DNA of 64,000 nt from PALSA-270 sp963770915 (GTDB taxonomy: Bacteria; Acidobacteriota; Terriglobia; Terriglobales; Acidobacteriaceae), in contig CAVYRG010000001.1 of assembly GCA_963770915.1 (NCBI GenBank), positions 1,116,001 to 1,180,000 of the forward strand. Direction: 5' to 3'. Shown piece by piece: positions 7,222-16,534 of the stretch. Below the pieces are notes generated by a model. That model made no database searches. It was not told where the DNA came from and saw only the letters and a list, made by a program, of their open reading frames with translations. Positions within the stretch are counted from its first letter, which is position 1. The number at the start of each line of letters is the position of its first letter. A program made the translations under genes and the position numbers.

Positions 7222-8070
7222 ATGCCGATGCTTGAGGAAAAAACGCGCGTGCCTAGCCGCATCCCTGTAGACACGGGATCTCAACACAAGCAGCGCCGTC
7301 AAATGTATCTGGCGCTGGGTCTGCTTCTGACCGCGCTTCTAGTAGTGGTAGTGAAGGATCACCAATTCTGGTTTGGGTCCGAGCCTTCCACAACCGAAGT
7401 AGCGCCGGACGAGACCGCTGCTACCGATAACACTCCCAGCCAGCCAATACAGAGCCAGGCGGCGCCCGCTCCAGCCGCCGAGACTGCTCCGCCGAGCACG
7501 ACCGTTGTCCATCCGGCGAAGGCAAAGCCGCATGTGCAATCGCACGCTGCGCACAGCACCGCAAGCGCGCCGGCGGCGGCCATGATATCAACTCCCGAAA
7601 TTACCGCCAGCCGCAGGGCCCTTCCGCCTCTCGAGATTGAAGTGGTGGCCGGCGATCAGCATCGCGTGGTGCAGCCGCCCGATCCGTCGTTAAGCGTCGA
7701 TACGCGGTCCGGTTCGCCGCCTCTGACTCCAAGTTCGGCACAATCTGCGGATGCGGCTGCAGTTGCGACCAACGCCGGCCAGCGCGTGCGGCTTTCGGCG
7801 GACACGGCGCAGATTGTCGAGCGCCCGGTCGAGCCCAACTATCCCATGCTCGCCAAGCAGATGAAAGTGCAGGGATCAGTCGTGTTGCAGGCGCTGATCG
7901 GCCGAGAGGGCGGCATTCAGGATCTGCGGGTGCTGAGCGGCCCCGCCATTCTTTCCACCGCCGCCATGGACGCGGTGAAGCAGTGGCGCTTCCGGCCTTA
8001 CCTTCAATCCGGCCAAGCGATAGAAACCGAAGCGCGGATCACGGTAAACTTCACCATCTCCACCAACTGA
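7222..8070 (+). CDS. TonB-like energy-transducing protein
   Basis: A 282-residue inner-membrane protein. A single N-terminal anchor helix (about 27-44) is followed by a long Pro/Ala/Thr-rich periplasmic linker (about 50-195) and a C-terminal TonB domain (about 200-280). That domain has the family signatures Y-P-x-x-A, G-S-V-V-L-Q, V-L-S-G-P-x-x-L and W-R-F-R-P-Y. Such proteins pass proton-motive energy to outer-membrane receptors. A TonB-dependent receptor is encoded at 20372-18327, but no ExbB/ExbD lies nearby. I start at 7222 because GGGGAGGGG precedes it at good spacing; an in-frame ATG at 7192 would add ten residues. The PEBP gene follows 24 bp later. Confidence 0.85.
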   Translation: MPMLEEKTRVPSRIPVDTGSQHKQRRQMYLALGLLLTALLVVVVKDHQFWFGSEPSTTEVAPDETAATDNTPSQPIQSQAAPAPAAETAPPSTTVVHPAKAKPHVQSHAAHSTASAPAAAMISTPEITASRRALPPLEIEVVAGDQHRVVQPPDPSLSVDTRSGSPPLTPSSAQSADAAAVATNAGQRVRLSADTAQIVERPVEPNYPMLAKQMKVQGSVVLQALIGREGGIQDLRVLSGPAILSTAAMDAVKQWRFRPYLQSGQAIETEARITVNFTISTN

Positions 8071-8094
8071 ACCCCAGGCAAAGGGGAGCATACC

Positions 8095-8670
8095 GTGAAC
8101 GCAAAGCGCATGCTGGCGCTGGTCTTGATTGTTGCAGCGGCGGCTCTGGCGTTCGTGGGCCTGCGGAAGCGTTTCTTCCCGTCTGACACCATTCTGGCGG
8201 CAAATGCAATGACATTCCCAATTTCCAGCAGCAGTTTTGCTCCTGGCGGCGACATTCCCAAGAAGTTCACTTGCGACGGGGACGACGTTTCGCCGGAGCT
8301 TTCTTGGAGCGGCGCGCCGGCGGGCACGCAGAGTTTCGCGCTGATTGCCGACGATCCTGACGCGCCCGTCGGCACATGGACACACTGGCTGATCTACGAC
8401 TTGCCCTCCGGCAGTACGGCGCTGCCGGAAGGCATCGCCAAAACCGGGCAGTTGCCCGACGGCAGCCAGCAGGGACACAACGACTTCGGCAAAATTGGCT
8501 ACGGCGGACCTTGCCCGCCGCCGGGGAAGCCGCATCGCTACTTCTTCCGGCTTTATGCAGTGGACCGCAAGCTCGGGCTTAATCCCGGTGCAAGCAAAGG
8601 AGAGCTGGAAAAGGCGCTGCAGGGGCGTGTGCTAGGAAAAGCGGAGTATATGGGCAAGTACGGGCGGTAG
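8095..8670 (+). CDS. YbhB/YbcL-type PEBP (Raf-kinase-inhibitor-like) protein, membrane anchored
   Basis: A 191-residue protein with an N-terminal hydrophobic anchor or signal (residues 5-21) and a PEBP domain. Signatures are K-F-T-C-D-G-D-D-V-S-P-E-L-S-W, D-P-D-A-P-V-G-T-W-T-H-W and Y-G-G-P-C-P-P-P-G-K-P-H-R-Y. The conserved Asp and His residues form the small anion pocket of the fold. The biological role of bacterial PEBPs is not settled. Translation starts at a GTG (8095) preceded by AAGGGGAG. It probably shares the transcript of the TonB-like gene, which ends 24 bp upstream. Confidence 0.88.
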   Translation: MNAKRMLALVLIVAAAALAFVGLRKRFFPSDTILAANAMTFPISSSSFAPGGDIPKKFTCDGDDVSPELSWSGAPAGTQSFALIADDPDAPVGTWTHWLIYDLPSGSTALPEGIAKTGQLPDGSQQGHNDFGKIGYGGPCPPPGKPHRYFFRLYAVDRKLGLNPGASKGELEKALQGRVLGKAEYMGKYGR

Positions 8671-9574
8671 GCGTCGTGGGTTTCTTCCGCTGTTTTGGCG
8701 CGACTCGCAGAAGAAACTCTGGTCGAGTGTCCGATGAAACCGAAAACCACAGAGAACATAGGGGGAAACACAAGGTTCCTCGGCGGCGCTCGGGATGACA
8801 CTTGCAGATGGCGAAGGGCGGACAGCTTCTTCGACTTGGCTCAGGCCAGCCCTTGTCGCACAGAACGCGACCAGAACGGGGCACGCTTGTGGAGCTTGAG
8901 ATCGAAAAAGGTAGGGCGCAAAATAAAACGAGCGTCCGACTCTCGCGAGTCATTGGACGCCCGGGCAGCCCTCCCCCAGAACTGCTCAAAAAGGAGCATA
9001 CGTCTCCCAGGTGCCTTTGGGAATGGCACGGATGTGCTAGAGCGAAGCCCCAAAAGTGCTATTCAGTCGCTAGTTTTCCACAGTTGGCCGGCGAGATGCC
9101 CCGTCCGTAGGGCAATTCGGACCGGACGGGAGTGGAATGGGCTTAAGCGGCCGAACGCTTTTCGCGCGTTCTGGTCACGCCTTACATTCACAAAGCATGC
9201 TGGACGTGAAAGATTCGAGCTTGCTCACCGGCGCCCGTATCCTCAGTGCTGACACCGTGAGCAACCGCTCAGCTTCTCACAAATTTCCCAATCTTGCGGA
9301 AAGCCCTTCCTCGTTGTTGTTCTCCAGACCAAGTACATGGCCTTTGGGACCATCTAAGAAGCTTCCAATCTCGCTCCACCCTGGACGTTGGTGAGGGTTT
9401 CCACAGCGCCTCCTGCCTAAAGGCCGCATGGCTTCCGCCGATGCTAATTAGGTAGGGGAAATAGGTCGCGCCGCTCCAGAAAAGGTCTTTGTTCTCAAAC
9501 GATTTGACTCCAACGAGTTGCCGCGTGGTTTGCAACCCATCAGCCCAGCGTGCGCAGTCCGGGGGCGATCACGG
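8671..9574. other. 900-bp stretch without a credible gene
   Basis: Open frames here are short, with biased composition and no recognisable motif. What is visible is a dispersed repeat at 8730-8775 and a bulged hairpin at 8932-8960 (GCGTCC and GGACGC outer arms, GACTC/GAGTC inner arms, TCGC loop) without a T-run. The promoter of the signalling operon should lie near the 3' end, but I cannot pick it out confidently. Confidence 0.4.
8730..8775. repeat. dispersed ~45-bp intergenic repeat, copy A
   Basis: It starts TCCGATGAAACCG and matches 22234-22278 at most positions. Both copies sit just after a stop codon on the + strand and contain ACCxC-GAGAACA. The composition resembles one arm of the larger inverted repeats at 3202 and 5761. 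Confidence 0.45.
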
Positions 9575-11716
9575 ATGAGTGTCTTGGCGATATTTTGCGC
9601 AACGCTGGCGGCGGGAGGCGTTATCTGGACTGCATTGGTGTTGCGCCGCGGAAAAGCGGAGCGGGGAAAGGCAGAGAAGACGGTGCGGGAAAGCGAGCAA
9701 CGCTTCGAAGCGATGGCCAACGGCATCCCGCAACTAGCCTGGATGGCGGAAAGCGACGGCTCTATCTCCTGGTTCAACCAGCGTTGGTTTGAATGGACCG
9801 GCACTACGTTTGAGGAGGCGAGGGGATGGGGATGGCAGAGCATCCTCGATCCCCAATTGCGCCCGAGAGTGCTCGAAATGTGGAAATCGTGCATCGCTAG
9901 GGGCGAGGCGTTTGAGATGGAATCTCCTCTACGCGAGGCGGACGGCCGCATTCGCATCCATCTCACTCGCGCGAGGCCCCACCGCGACGGGAGCGGCAAA
10001 TTGATTGGCTGGTTCGGCACGCACACCGACATCAGCGAGCGAATGAGGACGGAAGAGCAGCTGGCGCAGCAGGCGGAAGAAATATCCGCGCAGGCAGGGG
10101 AACTGGCTCGCTCCCGCAACGCCCTGGAGACGCAGTCCCTTACCCTGCAGTCGATTCTGGACAGTCTGGAAGAAGGCCTAGTAGTGAGCGACGCACAGGG
10201 GAAATTCGTCATATGGAATGCGGCGGCGGAAAGAATTCTTGGCCTGGGCGCGGCGAACCTTCCGGTCGACAAGTGGAGTCAACACTATGGCCTTTATCAG
10301 GACGACACGATGACTCCTTTCCCGGCGGAGCAGCTGCCGTTGTGGCGCGCGATTCATGGCGAGGCGAGCCGTGCGCAAATCTTTGTCCGCAACCCGGAGT
10401 TGCGGGAGGGAGTATGGATTGACATCAGCGCGGGCCCGCTCAAGTCGAAAGACGGCACGGTGCGCGGAGGCGTGGCCGCGTTCCGCGATGTCACGCGGAG
10501 CAAGGCGGCGGAGCGGGAAATCCGGCAGTTGAATGAAGAGCTGGAACAGCGGGTGGTAGAGCGGACGGCGCAATTGCAAGCCGCCAACAAAGAGCTGACC
10601 GACCAGAGGTTCGCAATCGATCAGCACGCCATCGTGGCGGTGACCAATGCGCAAGGAACCATCACGTATGCGAACGACAAATTCTGCGCGCTGAGCCAGT
10701 ATTCCCGGGAGGAGCTGATCGGCAACGATCACCGGATCATAAAGTCCGGCCATCACTCGAATGAATACTTCCAGCAGATGTACCGCACCATCACCCGTGG
10801 CGAGGTTTGGCACGGGGAGGTTCTGAACCGCGCCAAGGATGGCTCGCTTTTCTGGCTGGATACGACCATCGTTCCGTTTTGCGGAAAGGACGGAAGACCG
10901 CAACAGTACATTGCCATCCGCGCGGATATCACGACACGGAAGCAAGCCGAGGAACGAGTGGCTCAGCGCACGGCGCAACTCGAGGCCGCCAACCAGGAAC
11001 TGGAGGCTTTCACATATTCGGTCTCCCACGACCTGCGGGCGCCGCTGCGGCATATCAGCGGATTCTCCAACCTGCTGGCGGAAGAGTGCGGTTCGCAGTT
11101 GGACGCGCGGGCGCAGCATTACGTAGAGCGCATTGCAGAAGGCACGCGGCAAATGGGGCAGCTGGTGGATGAACTGTTGAACCTCTCGCGGGTGGGCCGG
11201 GCCGCGCTCGCGAAGGAAGTCAGCGATCTGAATGCGCTGGTGGCGGAGGTGGTGGCGATGCTGGCGCCCGAGGCTACGGGGCGGAGGATCGAGTGGAGGA
11301 TCTCCGACCTGCCTTGCGTGGAGTGCGACCGCATCCTGACCAAACAGGTTTTCCAGAATCTGCTGGCGAACGCGCTCAAGTTCACCCGGCCCCGGCCGCA
11401 GCCGGTCATAGAAGTCAGCCATGGAGAAGAAGCCGGCGAAGTGGTGATTACGGTGCGCGATAACGGAGTCGGCTTCAGCATGAAAAATGTCGAGAAGCTT
11501 TTTGGAGTGTTTCAGCGGCTGCATCGCGGGGAGGATTTTGAAGGCACCGGCGTGGGCCTGGCCACGGTGCAACGCATTGTGCAGAGACACGGGGGGCGGG
11601 TGTGGGCGGAAGCGGAGCCCGAAAAAGGAGCTACGTTTTATTTCACGCTGGGAACGGGAGCGGCTGAGCCTCCGACGGCGGCGCTGGGCCCGGAAAGGCT
11701 GGGGGCGCACGCATGA
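9575..11716 (+). CDS. membrane-anchored histidine kinase with three PAS domains
   Basis: A 713-residue kinase. A single N-terminal membrane helix (about 2-24) is followed by PAS domains at about 40-160, 190-310 and 345-455. Coiled-coil linkers of the E-E-L-E-Q-R-V-V-E-R-T-A-Q-L-Q-A-A-N type join them. The dimerisation domain has phospho-acceptor His485 in S-V-S-H-D-L-R-A-P-L. The ATPase domain has the N box (Q-N-L-L-A-N-A-L-K), D-N-G-V-G-F and G-T-G-V-G-L-A. The His box is of the phytochrome-associated class. No receiver is attached; receivers are encoded next. I prefer the ATG at 9575 (GGGGGCG upstream) over one at 9518. It is the first gene of a one-way signalling operon. The sensed signal is unknown; no conserved heme or flavin residues are evident. 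Confidence 0.9.
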   Translation: MSVLAIFCATLAAGGVIWTALVLRRGKAERGKAEKTVRESEQRFEAMANGIPQLAWMAESDGSISWFNQRWFEWTGTTFEEARGWGWQSILDPQLRPRVLEMWKSCIARGEAFEMESPLREADGRIRIHLTRARPHRDGSGKLIGWFGTHTDISERMRTEEQLAQQAEEISAQAGELARSRNALETQSLTLQSILDSLEEGLVVSDAQGKFVIWNAAAERILGLGAANLPVDKWSQHYGLYQDDTMTPFPAEQLPLWRAIHGEASRAQIFVRNPELREGVWIDISAGPLKSKDGTVRGGVAAFRDVTRSKAAEREIRQLNEELEQRVVERTAQLQAANKELTDQRFAIDQHAIVAVTNAQGTITYANDKFCALSQYSREELIGNDHRIIKSGHHSNEYFQQMYRTITRGEVWHGEVLNRAKDGSLFWLDTTIVPFCGKDGRPQQYIAIRADITTRKQAEERVAQRTAQLEAANQELEAFTYSVSHDLRAPLRHISGFSNLLAEECGSQLDARAQHYVERIAEGTRQMGQLVDELLNLSRVGRAALAKEVSDLNALVAEVVAMLAPEATGRRIEWRISDLPCVECDRILTKQVFQNLLANALKFTRPRPQPVIEVSHGEEAGEVVITVRDNGVGFSMKNVEKLFGVFQRLHRGEDFEGTGVGLATVQRIVQRHGGRVWAEAEPEKGATFYFTLGTGAAEPPTAALGPERLGAHA

Positions 11717-11772
11717 CCTTCGGGGAAGCAAGAATTTAACCGGATGGATCGTCAAGACGATGGGGAGAGGCC

Positions 11773-12996
11773 ATGAGCAGCCTGGGAACCGGCACGGCGC
11801 CCGACAGTCCTGCAACCGGCGGAGCGAGACTGGAAGCGCTGATCGTGGAGGACAACGCCGCGGACTGTGAGTTGACGCTGCATACGCTTCGCCGCGGCGG
11901 GTTCGAGGTTTCGGCGGAGGTAGCGCGCACTCCAGAAGAATTCCGGCAGCTGGTCCGAAAAAGACTTCCCGATGTGGTGCTGGCGGACTACAACCTGGGG
12001 CAGTGGAGGGGCATGGACGCACTGAACATCTTGCAGGAGGAAGGCTTGGATATTCCTCTGATCCTGGTCTCCGGCGCGCTGGGAGATGTGCCGGCGGTGG
12101 AGTGTATCAAGCAAGGGGCGACGGATTACGTGCTGAAAGATGCCATGGCCCGCCTGCCGGAGGCGGTGCGCCGCGCCTTGCAGGAAAAGCAACTGCGGGA
12201 GGAACGCCGCCAGGCGCAGGACGAGTTAGCCAAGCGGGTGCAGGAACTGGCGCAATCCAACGCGGAGCTGGAGCAGTTTGCCTACGTCGCTTCGCACGAT
12301 CTGCAGGAGCCGCTGCGCATGGTGGCCTCCTACACCGAATTGCTGGCGGAACGCTACCGAGGCAAGCTCGACGAGCAAGCCGACAAATACATCCAGTACG
12401 CGACCAGCGGCGCGCTGCGCATGCAGACGCTGATTCAGGACTTGCTGGCATTCTCCCGCGTAGGCCGGCGAGGGATGGAGCGCAAAAGTACGGACTGCGC
12501 GGCCGTATTGGAAGGCGTGCTGAGAAGCCTGAGCGCGGCGATCGAAAGCAATGGCGCCAAAATAAGCCAGGAGCAATTGCCTACGGTCATGGCCAATCCC
12601 ATCCAGTTGGGACAGGTGTTCCAGAATCTGATTGCCAACGCCATCAAGTTCCGCGGGACGACGGCTCCGGAGATTCACATTGCGGCGGAACGCCACGGGG
12701 AGGAATGGGTGATCTCAGTGGCCGATAACGGCATCGGCATCGCGCCCGAGCATGGCAGCGAGATCTTTACCGTCTTCAACCGCCTGCACACGCATGAAGA
12801 GTACCCCGGGAACGGGATCGGGCTGTCGATCTGCAAAAAGATCATTGAGCAACACGGCGGAAAAATTTGGCTGGAACCGCACGCCGGACCGGGGGCGACC
12901 TTCCGGTTCACCTTACCGGCAAATGCGGCGGCAGAGGAACGGAACGAGGAGACAGGGACACAGAATGGAAAGGCTTCCGCAAGTCTTGCTGGTTGA
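11773..12996 (+). CDS. receiver-histidine kinase hybrid
   Basis: A 407-residue soluble protein with an N-terminal receiver (about 20-140; phospho-acceptor Asp72 in V-L-A-D-Y-N-L), a short coiled coil, and a kinase core. The core has His175 in V-A-S-H-D-L-Q-E-P-L, the N box Q-N-L-I-A-N-A-I-K-F, D-N-G-I-G-I and G-N-G-I-G-L-S-I-C-K-K-I. The receiver-first order means it is probably phosphorylated by another kinase and then signals through its own kinase core, as a relay node. The kinase core is of the same class as the gene upstream, suggesting duplication. Its last 32 bp overlap the next receiver gene in another frame. Confidence 0.9.
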   Translation: MSSLGTGTAPDSPATGGARLEALIVEDNAADCELTLHTLRRGGFEVSAEVARTPEEFRQLVRKRLPDVVLADYNLGQWRGMDALNILQEEGLDIPLILVSGALGDVPAVECIKQGATDYVLKDAMARLPEAVRRALQEKQLREERRQAQDELAKRVQELAQSNAELEQFAYVASHDLQEPLRMVASYTELLAERYRGKLDEQADKYIQYATSGALRMQTLIQDLLAFSRVGRRGMERKSTDCAAVLEGVLRSLSAAIESNGAKISQEQLPTVMANPIQLGQVFQNLIANAIKFRGTTAPEIHIAAERHGEEWVISVADNGIGIAPEHGSEIFTVFNRLHTHEEYPGNGIGLSICKKIIEQHGGKIWLEPHAGPGATFRFTLPANAAAEERNEETGTQNGKASASLAG

Positions 12997-13405
12997 CGAC
13001 AACATTGCGGATACGGAGTTGGCGAGCGATGCCTTGGCGCGCTGCCAGTGGCCGAGCCAGGTGCGCAGCGTGGGAGATGGAGCACAGGCTCTGGCATTTT
13101 TGCAGCGCACGGGAAAATACGCGGACGAAACTCCGCCGGACCTGGTGATTCTGGATTTGAATATGCCACGCAAAGACGGGCGAGCGCTGCTGGCGGAAGT
13201 GAAGTCGGATCCGCGGCTGCATCTCACGCCGATGGTGGTTTTCAGCAGTTCGCAGGCGGAACGCGATGTGTGGGGCAGCTATGAGCTGGGCGCGAACGGC
13301 TATGTGGCCAAGCCCGGGAACTTGCATGATTTCGTGGCTGCCGTGCAATCGATCAGCGAGTTTTGGCTGGGCTGCGCGCGCCTGCCGCGCAAGGAGGAAC
13401 TATGA
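12965..13405 (+). CDS. single-domain response regulator (Rcp1-like)
   Basis: A 146-residue receiver with acidic residues D11/D12, phospho-acceptor Asp64 in V-I-L-D-L-N-M-P and the conserved Lys in V-A-K-P-G-N. There is no output domain, so it acts by protein contact or as a relay, as Rcp1-type regulators do for phytochrome-like kinases. The start at 12965 lies inside the end of the preceding kinase gene (32-bp overlap). An earlier in-frame ATG at 12752 would only add shadow sequence. It ends in CTATGA, which carries the start of the next gene. Confidence 0.9.
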   Translation: MERLPQVLLVDDNIADTELASDALARCQWPSQVRSVGDGAQALAFLQRTGKYADETPPDLVILDLNMPRKDGRALLAEVKSDPRLHLTPMVVFSSSQAERDVWGSYELGANGYVAKPGNLHDFVAAVQSISEFWLGCARLPRKEEL

Positions 13406-14979
13406 GCAAGCAAGCGCCGCATGTGCTGCTGATAGAGGACAACCAGGGCGACGCCGACCTGGTGCGGCTGCGCCTGGTAGAAGCCAATTCGGACGTGCAG
13501 GTTTCCTGCGTGGACCGGCTGGCCACGGGGCTGGCGGCGATGAACGACTCTCCTCCGGCGCTGGTGCTGCTCGACCTCAACCTGCCAGACAGCAAAGGAG
13601 CGGAGACCTTCCGCAGCGTGTTGCAGCGGGCGCAGGGAGTGCCGGTAGTGGTGCTTTCCGGGCGCGACGACGAGCAGCTGGCGATCAAAGCAGTGCACCA
13701 GGGGGCGCAAGACTTTCTGGTCAAGGGCTCCTTCGACAGCAAGCAACTGGCGCGCACCATGCAATACGCCATCGAGCGGCAAGCCCTGCTGACATCGCTC
13801 GACATGAGCCGCAAGCAGCAGCTGCAGTTCAAAGATCAATTCCTGTCGCACGTTTCCCACGAGCTGCGTACGCCGCTGACTTCCATTCACCAGTTCGTGA
13901 CCATCCTGCTGGATGGACTGGCGGGGCCGATTTCCGCTGAACAGCGTGAGCATTTGGAAACCGCGCTGCGCAGCGTAAACCAGCTGCGTACCATGATCGG
14001 CGACCTACTGGAAGCGACGCGGGCGGAATCCAGGAAGCTGCAGGTTCAGCCGCGATGTATGGCGCTGGCCGAATTGATCGAACAGGCCGCCGCGATGATG
14101 CGCGCCGCGGCGCGGACCAAGCAAGTGAGCCTGAAGGCGGCTGTGGACAAGCGCATCCCCTGGGTTCTGGCGGATGGCGACCGAATTCTGCAAGTGCTGC
14201 TGAACCTGATCGACAACGCGATCAAGTTCACGCCGGCAGGAGGATCGATCGAGGTGCGGGGCCGCAGCGAGCCCGCCGAACCCGACTTCGCATACATCTC
14301 GGTGACTGACACCGGCTGCGGAATTTCCCCGGAATCGAAAGCGCTAATCTTCGAGCGCCTGTATCAGGACCCCGATTCCTCAGACAGCAGCCGCAAAGGG
14401 TTGGGGCTGGGTTTATACATCGCGCGCGAATTGGTGCGGCTGCATGGTGGACAAGTATGGGTGGAAAGCCAGGTCGGCCAGGGCAGCACCTTCACTTTCA
14501 CATTGCCCGTGTTTTCGCTGGCGAAGCTGCTGTCTCCGATCATGATCGAGCAGGGGAGTCTGCGAGAGTCACTGACGGTGGTGCGCGTCGAGGTCACGCC
14601 GCGGGAACGACCGGGCGCGGCCAGTTCAGAGGAGATCTTTGAGCGCTGCCGGAATCTGTTGCAGGCTTCGATTCTGCCGACTAAAGATGTGCTTCTGCCG
14701 GACTTGGGGGTCGAGGGGCCGGGCAAACCCTTCGTGATCGTGGCTTCAACCAGCGCGAGCGGGGCTGAAGTGCTAATCAAGCGGCTTCGGGGCCAACTCA
14801 ATGGCTCCGCCGAGTTGAAGGCCGACATCACCCACAAGATCGCATGGGAAACCATATCTGTGCCGGCAAGACAGGCGGATCAGTCCACAGATTCCGTCGT
14901 GCAAGAAGTTGCTGACCAAGTTGGCCGGATGATTTTGACCGGCCGTGGGCCGATGCTTCAAGCCGGTGCGGACGCGTAG
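13402..14979 (+). CDS. receiver-histidine kinase hybrid with a degenerate C-terminal module
   Basis: A 525-residue protein. The receiver (about 5-125) has phospho-acceptor Asp58. The kinase has His153 in S-H-V-S-H-E-L-R-T-P-L and ATPase boxes L-N-L-I-D-N-A-I-K-F, D-T-G-C-G-I and G-L-G-L-G-L-Y. After the kinase, residues about 378-525 form an extra region with L-T-V-V-R-V-E-V, then P-F-V-I-V-A-S-T-S and L-I-K-R-L-R-G-Q-L. Its spacing resembles a GGDEF domain that has lost the GGDEF motif. The start codon overlaps the previous stop (ATGA) and is preceded by AAGGAGG, an exact ribosome site. The degenerate-cyclase reading is my inference. Confidence 0.88.
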   Translation: MSKQAPHVLLIEDNQGDADLVRLRLVEANSDVQVSCVDRLATGLAAMNDSPPALVLLDLNLPDSKGAETFRSVLQRAQGVPVVVLSGRDDEQLAIKAVHQGAQDFLVKGSFDSKQLARTMQYAIERQALLTSLDMSRKQQLQFKDQFLSHVSHELRTPLTSIHQFVTILLDGLAGPISAEQREHLETALRSVNQLRTMIGDLLEATRAESRKLQVQPRCMALAELIEQAAAMMRAAARTKQVSLKAAVDKRIPWVLADGDRILQVLLNLIDNAIKFTPAGGSIEVRGRSEPAEPDFAYISVTDTGCGISPESKALIFERLYQDPDSSDSSRKGLGLGLYIARELVRLHGGQVWVESQVGQGSTFTFTLPVFSLAKLLSPIMIEQGSLRESLTVVRVEVTPRERPGAASSEEIFERCRNLLQASILPTKDVLLPDLGVEGPGKPFVIVASTSASGAEVLIKRLRGQLNGSAELKADITHKIAWETISVPARQADQSTDSVVQEVADQVGRMILTGRGPMLQAGADA

Positions 14980-15028
14980 TCAGCAGTGGCCGAAGCACCG
15001 GAATTTCGTTTGAAGGAGTGATGAAAAA

Positions 15029-15430
15029 ATGAATAAACCGAGAATCCTGATCGTGGACGACGACCCCGATTTGCGGCGCGGGCTGAATTTGCGTCTGCGA
15101 GCTAACCACTATGACACCTCCTACGCCACGGATGGGTTTTCCGCGGTCGCCATGGCCAACAAGGAGCGGCCCGACCTGATCATTCTTGATCTGGGGCTGC
15201 CGGCAGGGGACGGCTTCGTGGTGCTCGAAAGGCTGCAGCAGAACGCCAACCTTTCCTGCATTCCGGTGATCGTGCTGACGGCAAGGGACCCTCAATCCAA
15301 CCGGGAAAAGACGTTGCGGGCCGGGGCTACGGCCTTCTTCCAAAAACCGGTGGACAACAGCAAGCTGCTCAGCGCGATCCGCACCTCGCTGGCGCCGGTA
15401 TGGCCGGGCACCTCGGCCACTCCTGCCTAG
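15029..15430 (+). CDS. single-domain response regulator
   Basis: A 133-residue receiver with an acidic pocket at D10-D12, phospho-acceptor Asp54 in I-I-L-D-L-G-L-P, the T of V-L-T-A-R-D, and Lys in F-F-Q-K-P-V-D. There is no DNA-binding domain. It lies 49 bp after the hybrid kinase, with GAAGGAGTGATG upstream of its start, and belongs to the same operon. Its likely partners are the kinases encoded just upstream. Confidence 0.9.
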   Translation: MNKPRILIVDDDPDLRRGLNLRLRANHYDTSYATDGFSAVAMANKERPDLIILDLGLPAGDGFVVLERLQQNANLSCIPVIVLTARDPQSNREKTLRAGATAFFQKPVDNSKLLSAIRTSLAPVWPGTSATPA

Positions 15431-15559
15431 AAACGACGGGTGCGAAAAGAGGATTCGACAGCTGCGGGGTGGGGAGCTGCGAAAATTCTCCTGCCTCGCG
15501 GCGGTGTGCTTAGCGTGGAACCGCGTTTACGAGGCTGAAGCTCCGGGCGTGCTGCGCCG

Positions 15560-16528
15560 ATGGATATCTCTGGGAAGCAGATGCCAATGGGCGGCGCGCC
15601 GGAACTCGAGACTCTGGAAATCCTGCGGACGGTGCTGGATAACCTTCCGACAGGAATCTATCTGGTCGATCGCGAGCGCAGGATTCGCTATTGGAATCGA
15701 GGCGCGGAAGAGATCAGCGGATATCACCGCCATGATGTGATCGGGCGGCGGAGCCGCGAAAATATCCTGAGAGGATGTGACGACGTGGGCTGCGCGTTGT
15801 GTGGCGCGGCCTGTCCGCTCTCAGTCGTCATCCTCGATGGCAAAGCGAGCGAATCTCCCGTTTTTGTCCATCACAAAGAGGGACAACGGGTGCCGGTACA
15901 ACTGCGCGTGCTTCCCATTCGCGACGCGCATGGCTCTATCGTGTGCGCGGCGGTCAGCTTCGAGGAAACTCGCGAGACCGCCGAACTGCATTTTCGCCCA
16001 AGCAGCTTGGCCGCGCACGGCTGCTTGGACGTGATCACGGGCACTCCCAACCACGCTTTCATGCAATCGCACCTGCGGGAAAATCTAGCCTTCTTCAACG
16101 AGTACCATTTGCCGTTTGGCATCCTGAGCATCCAGGTAGAAAAACTGGCCGAACTGCAGGCGACGCACGGGCGCGAGTCGGTGGAGGTGATGCTGCATGT
16201 AGTGGCCCAGACTATGAAGCACGCGGTGCGTCCCGACGGCGTGCTGGGGCGCTGGAACGAAAATCAATTTCTCGCCATTGTGACCAACTGCAACGCCGCC
16301 CAACTGGAGACCCTGGGACAGAGCCTCACCAAAATGGCGGGCAGTTCCGGCATTCAGTGGTGGGATGATCTGCTGTCGGTGAAGGTGTCGGTCGGCCACA
16401 GCATGGTGCAACCGGGAGACTCGCTCGAAAGTCTGCTGGCGCGAGCCCAGGGCTCTCTCGAAGCTCAGGTTCCGCGCGGCGCCGCCGCGGTGGCCGCCGG
16501 GACGAACCAGCCAAGCCCGAAACTCTGA
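15560..16528 (+). CDS. PAS protein with cysteine cluster and degenerate GGDEF domain
   Basis: A 322-residue soluble protein. The PAS domain (about 15-140) carries C-x4-C-x2-C-x3-C (Cys73, 78, 81, 85) inside R-G-C-D-D-V-G-C-A-L-C-G-A-A-C-P-L, a spacing capable of holding a metal or Fe-S centre. The second half (about 155-310) has diguanylate-cyclase spacing, but the signature GG(D/E)EF reads N-E-N-Q-F (233-237), so cyclase activity is not expected. It may instead bind nucleotide or act as a signalling scaffold. It ends 6 bp before motA, so a link from redox or metal sensing to the stator is plausible but unproven. The first ATG with a sensible start is used; the ribosome site is weak. Confidence 0.8.
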   Translation: MDISGKQMPMGGAPELETLEILRTVLDNLPTGIYLVDRERRIRYWNRGAEEISGYHRHDVIGRRSRENILRGCDDVGCALCGAACPLSVVILDGKASESPVFVHHKEGQRVPVQLRVLPIRDAHGSIVCAAVSFEETRETAELHFRPSSLAAHGCLDVITGTPNHAFMQSHLRENLAFFNEYHLPFGILSIQVEKLAELQATHGRESVEVMLHVVAQTMKHAVRPDGVLGRWNENQFLAIVTNCNAAQLETLGQSLTKMAGSSGIQWWDDLLSVKVSVGHSMVQPGDSLESLLARAQGSLEAQVPRGAAAVAAGTNQPSPKL

Positions 16529-16534
16529 GTTGCT

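Noticed and set aside
8932..8960. Bulged hairpin as an intrinsic terminator for the PEBP gene
   Set aside because: It is 260 bp downstream, has a three-base bulge and is not followed by a T-run.
8695..9252. 185-codon + strand frame in the gap before the kinase operon
   Set aside because: It runs through a dispersed repeat and a hairpin and has no recognisable motif or ribosome site.
10178..12022. 614-codon open frame opposite the first two kinases
   Set aside because: Spans two genes and their gap on the other strand, with Arg/Pro/Leu-rich shadow composition.
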